10,298 nt of DNA from Legionella_A sp049239925 (GCA_049239925.1 JBMLTO010000026.1:1-10298), one strand, 5' to 3'. Shown: positions 1 to 7,471, counted from the first letter of the stretch. Notes: generated by a model not told the origin, from the sequence alone. Program-made: numbers and translations.

Positions 1-30
1 GTCTGAAAATCAGCTTGATTGACACAAATG

Positions 31-68
31 CTCAAAAGAAAGCATCAATTCTTTGAGCTATCAGCTCA
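31..68. repeat. Two overlapping, mutually exclusive small hairpins
   Basis: CTCAAA-(A)-GAA at 31-40 pairs with TTCTTTGAG at 49-57, giving nine pairs with one bulged A and an 8-base loop. The end of that stem is reused in a second hairpin, TGAGCT (54-59) with AGCTCA (63-68) around a 3-base loop, so both cannot form together. They lie downstream of the minus-strand FadN gene. Neither is followed by a T tract on either strand, so they do not look like a standard intrinsic terminator. The remainder of 1-87 shows no convincing coding sequence. Confidence 0.4.
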
Positions 69-87
69 CTTTAGCTGCCTAGAAAGC

Positions 88-174
88 CCTTCGAGACGCC
101 TGCGTAGCACGCTCCTCAGGACGAACGATCCTGGGAAACTACGCACGTTCCTCAGGGCGAACGGTCCTGGGAAA
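88..174. repeat. REP-like GC-rich palindromic repeat with a 36-bp period
   Basis: Bases 107-138 and 143-174 match with three differences at a spacing of 36. Each copy contains the core CCTCAGGRCGAACGRTCCTG and can fold: in the first copy CTCAGGA (115-121) pairs with TCCTGGG (129-135) around CGAACGA, with one wobble pair. The first copy is preceded by CCTTCGAGACGC and an inner GCGT-AGC-ACGC hairpin (102-112). This resembles the dispersed extragenic palindromes with TTCGAGACGC...CTCCTCAGGACGAACG arms that recur in many proteobacterial genomes (from memory). The block is strikingly GC-rich against its AT-rich surroundings and overlaps the 3' end of the FadN gene. Confidence 0.7.
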
Positions 175-2520
175 AATGGCTAAGGTCGAGTTGATGCGTT
201 CTTGGCTTGCGGAACTGGCAGCTAATCGAATAAATGCTTCTCGTTCCAAGTCAAGTAACCATTGCTCATCAACCAATGTTCCAGAATTAACATCGCCTCC
301 ACATAAAACACTAGCTAATTGATCCGCAATAAAATAATCATGTTCTGAAATCAAGTCACTTTCTAACCAATTGACTAAACCCGCTCTTAAACCAGCATGC
401 CCTTGCCTACCAGCAACTTTAAACGGGGTTGGTATAGGCGGTTTGTAATGTCTAGACAACATGGCATTCATTTCAGCGATCGCTGTATATAAGACTTCAT
501 GAGTATTCATGATCCATAAATCTCCTTTCTGCAAGTAACCCCGTTGCAATGCATCAGGAGCACTGCCAGCAACTACAGACTTTGTAATTTGCTCAAAATA
601 GGGCTGTAAATGGGGCATTAATTCACCATTTACAGCTTGCTGCGATGCACGCCGTGCTAGTTCTTTACACCCACCACCGGCAGGAATTAATCCTACGCCT
701 AATTCAACCAAACCGGGATTAGCTTCAAAGGCAGCAACAATACGATCGGTATGCATGATTAACTCACACCCACCACCGAGTGCACGACCACGAAGCGCAG
801 CTATTATTGGTAAAACACTGTATTTGAGCCTCATCATCACTTGCTGAAACTGATTAACCATGATCTCTAACGCATTAAAATTTTTCGCTTCAATGAAGGC
901 AGCTACTGCAGCCAAGTCAGCACCTGCACTAAAATTATTACCATCCTGTTGATAAAAAATCAAACCCGTACAATTCTGTTCAGCAAAATCAAGCGATGCA
1001 TGAATGCCATCAATAACCGATTGGCTAATAATATTAGCCTTGGTTTTAAAACTTATTACACCGATGCCATGATCAATTCTCCAGAGAACAATGCCATCAT
1101 TTTCATAAAGTTTTTTAGGCTGCGTTGATGTTTCAATACCTACTCGCTCAGGAAATAGTTGTCGCTGATAGACCGGTAGACAACTTCGGGGCCTATAATC
1201 ATTAGTCATTGGAGCATAAGCTCCTTCGCTGTTATAAAAATAGCTAATATGGGTTAACCAATTGGGTAGCTTTGCTTGACTAATTGTCGCTTGCTTAGTG
1301 AGTGCACTAAGAAGATGGTTTTTAATTAAATCAAAACCAGCATCTTGCCATAGTTCGAACGGTCCGTACTGCCACCCAAAACCCCAACGAATAGCAAAAT
1401 CAATATCACGAACAGTATCGGCAATATCGGATGCATGGTAAGTACAGTAGTGAAATAAATCAATGAAACAAGCAACTAAGAATTTTGCCTGAGGATGACT
1501 TGATGCAAATAAATGACTTATACGGTCAGACAAATTATGAATTTTTAGGATATCATGAACCTCTTTACTAGCTTTACCGATAGCCAAACGATAATCGTTT
1601 AATCGTCGATCGAATACTTCAATAGTATCGCCTTTTTTACGATAAATGCCCTGTCTTGTTTTTTGTCCTAAATAACCTTGTTTAATCAAATCGATTAACC
1701 ACTGAGGCAATTTAAATAATTGATGCCAGGGATCGCTTATCAATTGCGTATCCATTGTATGAATCACATGTTCCATGGTATCTAGCCCCACGATATCCAT
1801 GGTGCGAAACGTTGCAGATTTTGGCCTATTCAATAAAAGACCTGTTAAGGCATCTACTTCATCGAATCCTAACTCAAATGTTTGCGCATGATGCATAACC
1901 GATAATAGTGAAAAAACTCCAATACGGTTAGCTATAAAATTAGGCGTATCTTTTGCTCTAACGACTCCTTTGCCTAAATGACTAGTTAACCAAGATTCCA
2001 AATGATCTAATAACTGCAAGTCAGTTTCTTGTGCTGCAATTAATTCTGCCAAATGCATGTACCGGGGTGGGTTAAAAAAATGTACACCACAAAATCGATG
2101 CCGTAAGTGTTCTGGTAGTGCTCTAGATAACATATTAATACTCAAACCAGAGGTATTGCTTACTATCGTTGCGTTCGGTGCAAGGTAAGGAACAATTCGA
2201 TGATACAAAGCCTCTTTCCAATCAATCCGCTCAGCGATTGCCTCTATCACTAGATCACAATGATGAAGCATAGGCAGATGATCATCATAGTTGCAGGCTT
2301 GCAAGAAAGAGGCTGTTTGAGCTGTCGCTAGCGGTGAAGGATTAAGCTTATGCAGCTGCTGGATAGCTTTATCGACAATTGCATTAGGGTTGTCTGCTGT
2401 TGATGATAGATCATAAAGCAATGTTGGTATTCCAGCATTCACACAATGAGCAGCAATTTGTGCACCCATGACCCCTGCTCCTAGCACTGCTATTTTTTTT
2501 ATAAAGATGGGTTGATGCAT
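139..2520 (-). CDS. fadN: FadN-type 3-hydroxyacyl-CoA dehydrogenase / enoyl-CoA hydratase
   Basis: A 793-residue beta-oxidation protein that hydrates enoyl-CoA and oxidises the resulting 3-hydroxyacyl-CoA with NAD+. The dehydrogenase comes first: the Rossmann GAGVMG is at 14-19, SNTSG at 121-125, and HFFNPP with likely catalytic His147 and Glu159. Two C-terminal dehydrogenase segments follow (about 192-294 and 360-400). The hydratase/crotonase domain spans about 470-625, with the SAGADL oxyanion loop (531-536) and both expected glutamates, Glu586 (GGGCEL) and Glu606 (VELGVGLIP). Dehydrogenase-then-hydratase order and this length fit Bacillus FadN rather than E. coli FadB, whose order is reversed. 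A strong AGGAAGAGG site precedes the ATG. The last 11 or so residues (FPRTVRPEERA) are encoded by the REP-like repeat and replace the family's usual short basic tail; they lie beyond the catalytic domains. A partner thiolase or acyl-CoA dehydrogenase is not visible and could lie off the left edge. Confidence 0.92.
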   Translation of the reverse strand: MHQPIFIKKIAVLGAGVMGAQIAAHCVNAGIPTLLYDLSSTADNPNAIVDKAIQQLHKLNPSPLATAQTASFLQACNYDDHLPMLHHCDLVIEAIAERIDWKEALYHRIVPYLAPNATIVSNTSGLSINMLSRALPEHLRHRFCGVHFFNPPRYMHLAELIAAQETDLQLLDHLESWLTSHLGKGVVRAKDTPNFIANRIGVFSLLSVMHHAQTFELGFDEVDALTGLLLNRPKSATFRTMDIVGLDTMEHVIHTMDTQLISDPWHQLFKLPQWLIDLIKQGYLGQKTRQGIYRKKGDTIEVFDRRLNDYRLAIGKASKEVHDILKIHNLSDRISHLFASSHPQAKFLVACFIDLFHYCTYHASDIADTVRDIDFAIRWGFGWQYGPFELWQDAGFDLIKNHLLSALTKQATISQAKLPNWLTHISYFYNSEGAYAPMTNDYRPRSCLPVYQRQLFPERVGIETSTQPKKLYENDGIVLWRIDHGIGVISFKTKANIISQSVIDGIHASLDFAEQNCTGLIFYQQDGNNFSAGADLAAVAAFIEAKNFNALEIMVNQFQQVMMRLKYSVLPIIAALRGRALGGGCELIMHTDRIVAAFEANPGLVELGVGLIPAGGGCKELARRASQQAVNGELMPHLQPYFEQITKSVVAGSAPDALQRGYLQKGDLWIMNTHEVLYTAIAEMNAMLSRHYKPPIPTPFKVAGRQGHAGLRAGLVNWLESDLISEHDYFIADQLASVLCGGDVNSGTLVDEQWLLDLEREAFIRLAASSASQERINSTLAIFPRTVRPEERA

Positions 2521-2522
2521 GA

Positions 2523-2531
2523 CCTCTTCCT
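2523..2531 (-). promoter_or_regulatory. Shine-Dalgarno site of the FadN gene
   Basis: Read on the minus strand this is AGGAAGAGG. The AGGA core lies 7 bases and the GAGG core 2 bases before the ATG. It is the clearest ribosome-binding site in the window and fixes the start at 2520. Confidence 0.7.
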
Positions 2532-2554
2532 TCTAATCCATGAACTGACATACA

Positions 2555-2570
2555 ATATAAAACTTTATAT
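2555..2570. repeat. 16-bp AT-rich inverted repeat upstream of fadN
   Basis: ATATAAA-AC-TTTATAT is a perfect 7-bp inverted repeat centred about 42 bases before the fadN start. It covers the best -10 candidate for that gene, a position suited to a repressor operator. It does not match the E. coli FadR or Pseudomonas PsrA operator consensus as I know them. An AT-rich sequence makes chance palindromes fairly common. Confidence 0.4.
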
Positions 2571-2590
2571 AGAATCGAGTTTACCTGCAA
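2564..2590 (-). promoter_or_regulatory. Candidate fadN promoter
   Basis: On the minus strand TTGCAG (2585-2590) is followed after 15 bases by TATAAA (2564-2569). The spacer is shorter than the usual 17 and the -35 matches only in part, so this is a weak call. The -10 lies within the 2555-2570 inverted repeat. Confidence 0.25.
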
Positions 2591-2641
2591 TGGAACATCA
2601 TTAGCTAGTACAGATATAGTGTATGCCTTATCACCTATTTT

Positions 2642-2677
2642 GATAGATAACGTTGACCTGAGCTATCTATCGATAGC
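2642..2677. repeat. Nested inverted repeats in the fadN/lnt divergent region
   Basis: GATAGATA (2642-2649) is complementary to TATCTATC (2664-2671) across 14 bases. The right arm also takes part in a second perfect repeat, GCTATC-TATC-GATAGC (2662-2677). The two foldings compete. The site sits near the middle of the 337-bp gap between the divergent genes and could be an operator or bend site. Other than these repeats, the promoters and a duplicated TTAGCCACT (2732-2740, 2802-2810), I see nothing in this gap. Confidence 0.35.
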
Positions 2678-2794
2678 CCCTATCTCTGGCAAGCTACTTA
2701 TTTAATCGTAGACTAAACATTGTATCGATTCTTAGCCACTGGATTCATAAACCAAAAATAGTCAGCTAAATTAAGAAAACTGGATGTAACTTCC

Positions 2795-2823
2795 TTGACC
2801 TTTAGCCACTACTGTTTTATCGT
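2795..2823 (+). promoter_or_regulatory. Candidate sigma-70 promoter for lnt
   Basis: TTGACC (2795-2800) is followed after 17 bases by TATCGT (2818-2823), matching the -35 at five of six and the -10 at four of six positions. Transcription would start near 2830, giving a leader of roughly 28 bases. One copy of the TTAGCCACT direct repeat falls in the spacer. Confidence 0.5.
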
Positions 2824-2857
2824 TTTTCCTTTTGTGCTCTAATTAATAATTAAACGT

Positions 2858-4399
2858 ATGAACCCAATCAATTTGAACAATATGTTGGCAATAATAAATA
2901 AACTAAAGGTGCATAATGGTTTATTGCTAAGTTTCTTATCAGGCTTACTGATGCCATTCGGTTTTGCACCATTCCATTTACCCGGATTGGCATTCCTTGG
3001 TATCGCTATTTTATTCAATATATTACAAAAGAAATCGCCTAAACAAGGATTTTATGCTGGATTTACATTTGGAGTTGGTTTTTTAGGATTAGGTGTTTCA
3101 TGGGTTTTTGTTAGTATTTATCAATATGGTCATCTTAATTACCTAGCCTCAGGATTAATCACACTAATTTTTATTATTTACTTATCACTTTATATAGGAT
3201 TGATCGCTGCTATTTATTGCGCGCTGAAAAAAAAATGTAGCTCAATTATAAACTGTTTGTTGTTCAGTGCCCTATGGTGCCTAGGTGAGTTTTTACGCTC
3301 AATAGTACTCGGGGGATTTCCATGGTTGATCTTAGGTTTTGCACAGATAGACACTCCAATAAAAAATTTATTACCGATTTTAGGAACATATGGAGCTAGT
3401 TTCTTTGCCTGCCTAGCAGCAGCTTGTCTAGCTACTAGTTTAGTCAGCAAATCCAATAAACATATTTTATATCTAACCCTGTTTGTTAGTATAATTTTAG
3501 CACCTATTTTGCTCACATCAGTACAATGGTCTAAAGTCGATCCCTTAGTCAAACAGGTAGGCATCATTCAAGCTAATTTATCCATGCGCGATAAATGGGA
3601 TGAACAATTATTTTGGAGCGTATTAAAACGATACCAACAAGGCATAGAACAATTACTTGCAAAAGATAGAATTATTGTAATGCCTGAATCAGCAATCCCT
3701 TTACCAGCAACCTATGTTTCATCTTTTTTAAGTAAACTTAATAAGCGTGCTAAAAAAATAGGTAGCGCGATTATTTTAGGTATTCCCCAATCAACAACAC
3801 CTGATGAAACAGAATATTTTAATACCATGGGAACTCTCGGTGCGGCAACAGGATCTTATTATAAACAACATCTAGTTCCATTCGGTGAATTTATTCCTCA
3901 ACCGTTTCAATATTTTATTAATTGGCTGTCACTGCCGTCATCTAATATGAAAGCGGGCACAACCAATCAGCCACTCATTCAAGTACAAAACCACCCGATT
4001 GCCTCATTGATTTGCTATGAGTTAGCTTACCCACAATTACTCAGGCAACAACTCCCGTCAGCAGAATGGATAGTATCCATTAGTGATGATGGATGGTTCG
4101 GTCAATCATTCGCAATGTATCAGCAATTGCAGATAGCTCAAGTACTGTCCATGCAAACTGGACGTTATCAGATTGTAGCCAATAACGATGGTTTATCCTC
4201 TATTATTGACACCAAAGGTAATTTAGTTGCCTCACTACCCGCCTTCCAGCCAGGTCTTCTTGAAGCTGAGTTGCATCCGGCAACTGGTGCATCTCTATGG
4301 ATCTATTTAGGAGACACACCAATTTTATTGATATGTTTATTTATCGTCGTGTGGGTATATTGCAAACCTGAAAGAAATATCAAAAAAAATAAGGGCTAA
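2858..4399 (+). CDS. lnt: Apolipoprotein N-acyltransferase
   Basis: A 513-residue inner-membrane enzyme that transfers an acyl chain from a phospholipid to the N-terminal cysteine of diacylglyceryl-lipoproteins, the last step of lipoprotein maturation. Hydrophobic segments cover about 21-220 and a last one lies at about 477-500. The periplasmic nitrilase-fold domain spans about 232-475. Its catalytic triad is visible: Glu277 in MPESAIP, Lys336 in YYKQHLVPFGEF, and Cys386 in ICYELAYP, matching E. coli E267, K335 and C387. SDDGWFG (409-415) and ANNDG (441-445) are further family landmarks. The ATG has no clear Shine-Dalgarno; Met9 or Val18 (GTG, 2909) are alternatives, since the conserved part begins near residue 20. 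It heads the plus-strand cluster, and its product would acylate lipoproteins such as LptE, encoded two genes downstream. Confidence 0.95.
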   Translation: MNPINLNNMLAIINKLKVHNGLLLSFLSGLLMPFGFAPFHLPGLAFLGIAILFNILQKKSPKQGFYAGFTFGVGFLGLGVSWVFVSIYQYGHLNYLASGLITLIFIIYLSLYIGLIAAIYCALKKKCSSIINCLLFSALWCLGEFLRSIVLGGFPWLILGFAQIDTPIKNLLPILGTYGASFFACLAAACLATSLVSKSNKHILYLTLFVSIILAPILLTSVQWSKVDPLVKQVGIIQANLSMRDKWDEQLFWSVLKRYQQGIEQLLAKDRIIVMPESAIPLPATYVSSFLSKLNKRAKKIGSAIILGIPQSTTPDETEYFNTMGTLGAATGSYYKQHLVPFGEFIPQPFQYFINWLSLPSSNMKAGTTNQPLIQVQNHPIASLICYELAYPQLLRQQLPSAEWIVSISDDGWFGQSFAMYQQLQIAQVLSMQTGRYQIVANNDGLSSIIDTKGNLVASLPAFQPGLLEAELHPATGASLWIYLGDTPILLICLFIVVWVYCKPERNIKKNKG

Positions 4400-4407
4400 C
4401 TTAAACA

Positions 4408-4485
4408 ATGACAAAATCAAATCTACTCTTGCTGCCAAAGACAAGAGGCGCTATCCTTATCAACTTAATGAATTTTGATTTATAA
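4408..4485 (+). CDS. Putative leucine-rich leader peptide upstream of leuS
   Basis: An ATG-initiated frame of 25 codons, with four consecutive leucine codons CTA CTC TTG CTG at 4423-4434 and seven leucines in all. The TAA stop (4483-4485) lies 3 bases before the leuS ATG, in the same frame. AAGGG at 4391-4395, within the end of lnt, could serve as a Shine-Dalgarno, but 12 bases of spacing is long. Leader peptides rich in the cognate amino acid are known for leuABCD (leuL) and for a synthetase operon (pheM before pheST), so such a peptide before leuS is plausible. Against it, I find no strong terminator hairpin with a T tract in 4400-4488, and the four leucine codons all differ. Function is inferred only. 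Confidence 0.35.
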   Translation: MTKSNLLLLPKTRGAILINLMNFDL

Positions 4486-4489
4486 ATCA
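4476..4489 (+). promoter_or_regulatory. 14-bp palindrome abutting the leuS start codon
   Basis: TGATTTATAAATCA is a perfect palindrome whose last base is the A of the leuS ATG. In RNA it could form a 5-bp stem with a UAUA loop exactly where a Shine-Dalgarno would be; no Shine-Dalgarno is present. It also contains the stop codon of the short frame at 4408-4485. It could influence leuS initiation, or be chance in AT-rich DNA. Confidence 0.35.
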
Positions 4490-6957
4490 TGGATAACACC
4501 TATAATCCCAGTCAAGTAGAAGAACAAGCTCAGCAATTTTGGCAAAAGAAACAATCTTTTTCTGTTACAGAAGATCTGAACAAAGAAAAATTTTATTGCT
4601 TGTCAATGTTTCCCTACCCTAGCGGTACTTTACATATGGGTCACGTACGGAATTACACCATAGGCGATGTCATTTGCCGTTACCAGCGTGCATTAGGTAA
4701 AAATGTATTGCAACCTATCGGCTGGGATGCCTTTGGTTTACCTGCTGAAAATGCCGCAATCAAGCATGGTATTCCTCCTGCTGACTGGACTAAAAAAAAC
4801 ATAGCGGCTATGAAAGAACAGTTTATGCGATTGGGTAATGCTTATGACTGGAAACGTGAGATTACAACGTGTGACCCACATTATTACCGTTGGGAACAAT
4901 GGTTTTTTATTAAACTGTATGAAAAAGGACTGGTTTATAAAAAAAATGCAATTGTTAATTGGGATCCAATTGATCAAACAGTCCTCGCTAATGAACAAGT
5001 AATCGATGGTCGTGGCTGGCGTTCAGGCGCACTAGTTGAACATAAAGAAATACCGCAATGGTTTATCAAAATCACCGCCTATGCCGATGAACTACTAAAA
5101 GATTTAGACACGCTTGATGATTGGCCTAGCCAAGTCAGGCAAATGCAGCGTAATTGGATCGGTCGTTCCGAGGGTTGTAGTATACAATTTATTGTCAATG
5201 ATTATCTCAAACCCTTAAAAATTTATACAACCCGTCCTGATACGCTCATGGGAGTCAGCTGCATTGCCATAGCACCCGATCACCCCCTAACCAAACAATT
5301 AGCTGTAGGAAATGATGAAATACAATCATTTCTCGATAGCTGTCAAGGGATCCGTGTAGCAGAAGCAGAACTGGCCACTATGGAAAAGCGTGGCGTTTTT
5401 AGTGGATTAACTGCTGAGCATCCAATTAGTAAGCAATCATTGCCCATTTGGATTGCTAATTTTGTTCTCATGCAATATGGCTCTGGAGCTGTTATGGTCG
5501 TTCCTGCTCACGACCAACGAGACTGGGAGTTTGCCCAAAAATATCAGTTACCTATCCATCAAGTCATCAAATCTGACGATCAGGAACATGACTATTTAAA
5601 TTCGGCCTATACTGGGGATGGTATTTTAATCAACTCAGGTCAGTTTGATGGGTTACATTCCAGCCAAGCAAAATACCAAATTACAACCTATTTAGAACAG
5701 CATAATTACGGTAAATCAACGATTAACTATCGTTTACGTGATTGGGGTATATCTAGGCAGCGTTATTGGGGCGCTCCAATTCCTATGATTATTTGTGAAC
5801 AATGTGGTGTTGTTCCGGTACCTGAGGATGATTTGCCAGTGATTCTTCCCAATGATATTAGCTTTACAGGGAATGGTTCTCCTCTAGCAAATTGCCAAGA
5901 ATTTTTACATACCACTTGTCCTAAATGCGGCCAAGAAGCAGAACGAGAAACGGACACCTTTGATACCTTCATGGAGTCATCATGGTACTACGCACGTTTT
6001 TGCTGTAAAGGACAGGAAAGCGCAATGCTCGATGATCGTGCTAAATACTGGACACCGGTTGATCAATACATTGGTGGAATTGAGCATGCGGTTATGCACT
6101 TGCTTTATGCACGCTTCTTTCATAAATTAATGCGAGATGAAGGGTTAGTTAATTCAGATGAGCCATTTAAAGCTCTTTTAACACAAGGCATGGTTCTTCG
6201 TAACGGACAAAAAATGTCTAAATCAGTAGGCAATATTGTCGATCCAAATGATTTGATTGATAAATATGGTGCCGATACTGCTCGTCTATTTATTATGTTT
6301 GCTGCTCCACCAGAACAGTCATTAGAATGGTCTGATAGCGGTGTTGATGGCGCGCATCGTTTTTTAAAGCGTATCTGGTCTTTTGCCTATCAACATCGAC
6401 AATTATTTATTGAACTTAACGAATTAAACAATGAACATAATAACTTTAATTGGGAATCGTGTGAACCAAGGCTTAAAAAGGCGCGATTCAATATTCATCA
6501 AATATTAGCCCAGGCTTCGCATGATTATGAGCGGCATCAATTTAACACAGTAGTCTCAGGATGTATGAAACTATTTAATGAATTGTCCTCATATTCATTA
6601 GAAACAGAGAACGACAAATTATTTTTACACTCCGGTATGAGTATTCTCCTGCGGCTACTAGCACCTATAGCACCACATATCTGTCATCATATTTGGCAAC
6701 AACTCGGGTTTGAAAAAATTATCATTGATGCCCCATGGCCTAAAATTGATAAAAGTGCCCTAAAAACTGAGGAAGTTGAATATGTTGTTCAGGTTAATGG
6801 TAAATTAAGAGCCCAATTTACAGCGAATGTAGATATGTCAGAAGATGAGCTCGTATCATTAGCAAAAGAACAGGCTATGAATTTTCTACAGGGAAAAACC
6901 ATTCATAAAGCAATTGTAGTCAATCATCGTCAACTAGTTAATCTGGTTGCAAATTGA
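4489..6957 (+). CDS. leuS: Leucyl-tRNA synthetase
   Basis: An 822-residue cytoplasmic class Ia synthetase that charges tRNA-Leu and edits mischarged products. The HIGH motif appears as HMGH (49-52) and KMSKS is at 575-579. The CP1 editing domain covers about 225-420, with the threonine-rich TTRPDT (247-252) and HDQRD (341-345), whose Asp345 corresponds to the conserved editing aspartate. A four-cysteine zinc ribbon is present (Cys436, Cys439, Cys477, Cys480), which E. coli LeuRS lacks. The protein is about 40 residues shorter than the E. coli enzyme (860), mostly because the leucine-specific insert just before KMSKS is nearly absent. The anticodon-binding domain follows about 620-760, and the C-terminal domain (VVQVNGKLRA...) ends the protein. 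It lies 89 bases after lnt and has no Shine-Dalgarno; initiation may depend on the upstream short frame. Its stop overlaps the start of lptE. Confidence 0.97.
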   Translation: MDNTYNPSQVEEQAQQFWQKKQSFSVTEDLNKEKFYCLSMFPYPSGTLHMGHVRNYTIGDVICRYQRALGKNVLQPIGWDAFGLPAENAAIKHGIPPADWTKKNIAAMKEQFMRLGNAYDWKREITTCDPHYYRWEQWFFIKLYEKGLVYKKNAIVNWDPIDQTVLANEQVIDGRGWRSGALVEHKEIPQWFIKITAYADELLKDLDTLDDWPSQVRQMQRNWIGRSEGCSIQFIVNDYLKPLKIYTTRPDTLMGVSCIAIAPDHPLTKQLAVGNDEIQSFLDSCQGIRVAEAELATMEKRGVFSGLTAEHPISKQSLPIWIANFVLMQYGSGAVMVVPAHDQRDWEFAQKYQLPIHQVIKSDDQEHDYLNSAYTGDGILINSGQFDGLHSSQAKYQITTYLEQHNYGKSTINYRLRDWGISRQRYWGAPIPMIICEQCGVVPVPEDDLPVILPNDISFTGNGSPLANCQEFLHTTCPKCGQEAERETDTFDTFMESSWYYARFCCKGQESAMLDDRAKYWTPVDQYIGGIEHAVMHLLYARFFHKLMRDEGLVNSDEPFKALLTQGMVLRNGQKMSKSVGNIVDPNDLIDKYGADTARLFIMFAAPPEQSLEWSDSGVDGAHRFLKRIWSFAYQHRQLFIELNELNNEHNNFNWESCEPRLKKARFNIHQILAQASHDYERHQFNTVVSGCMKLFNELSSYSLETENDKLFLHSGMSILLRLLAPIAPHICHHIWQQLGFEKIIIDAPWPKIDKSALKTEEVEYVVQVNGKLRAQFTANVDMSEDELVSLAKEQAMNFLQGKTIHKAIVVNHRQLVNLVAN

Positions 6958-7445
6958 ATACATTCAAGCAAAAACTAATACTAGCGTTAGTCGTCTTCAA
7001 CTTAAGTGGTTGTGGCTTTCACCTGAGTGGTACAGATAATATTCCCACTTGGTTTAATGATATTAGCTTACTTAATAATGATCATTACGAATTAAAATCA
7101 CTGATCAAAGCTCATTTGATAGCTCATCATATCAAGTTGAATGAAGATATTAACGCTGCAAGTTATTCACTCTATATTGCGCAAGAAAATTTTCAGCAAC
7201 AAGCCATTAGTATTAGTTCTACAGCAAGCCAACGCCAATATCAACTACTGTACATCGTTCATTTTAACCTCTTAAGTAAACGCAATAAAAAAACCATTCA
7301 ATTAAAGCCTATTGTAGTAACTAGACTAATCACGATGAATAGCAATCAAATTCTTGGTTCAACTGAAGAAGAAGACATGATCAAGCAAGAAATGCGATTT
7401 GAAGTTATCAGACAACTGTTTAACACTCTACAAAAAATTAACTAG
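6954..7445 (+). CDS. lptE: LPS-assembly lipoprotein LptE (RlpB)
   Basis: A 163-residue outer-membrane lipoprotein predicted to plug the LptD barrel and help deliver lipopolysaccharide to the outer leaflet. A basic start (KQK) and hydrophobic stretch (8-17) lead to the lipobox LSGC, with Cys20 as the lipidated residue. The mature protein opens with CGFHLSGT, the hallmark of the family. It is somewhat shorter than E. coli LptE (193); the remainder is weakly conserved, as is usual for this family. The start is TTG, overlapping the leuS TGA stop by four bases (TTGA), so translation is very probably coupled to leuS. No ATG is available near the signal peptide. Position between leuS and holA is the classic gammaproteobacterial order and supports the call. 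Confidence 0.92.
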   Translation: MNTFKQKLILALVVFNLSGCGFHLSGTDNIPTWFNDISLLNNDHYELKSLIKAHLIAHHIKLNEDINAASYSLYIAQENFQQQAISISSTASQRQYQLLYIVHFNLLSKRNKKTIQLKPIVVTRLITMNSNQILGSTEEEDMIKQEMRFEVIRQLFNTLQKIN

Positions 7446-7471
7446 CTTGCTTAAGATAAACTCAGGTTATC

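Noticed and set aside
107..174. CRISPR array
   Set aside because: Only two imperfect copies with a 4-base gap between them, so there are no spacers; palindromic GC-rich form fits a REP-like element instead.
3214..3567. Minus-strand open frame of 117 codons inside lnt
   Set aside because: Lies fully antisense to the well-supported catalytic enzyme Lnt, and its translation shows no recognisable domain.
4400..4488. T-box riboswitch or classical attenuator terminator before leuS
   Set aside because: T-box elements belong mainly to Gram-positives, the 89-bp gap is too short, and no stem followed by a T run is present.
4738..4998. Minus-strand open frame inside leuS
   Set aside because: Antisense shadow of conserved LeuRS sequence with no family features.
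5763..5972. Minus-strand open frame inside leuS
   Set aside because: Antisense shadow of the LeuRS zinc-ribbon region.
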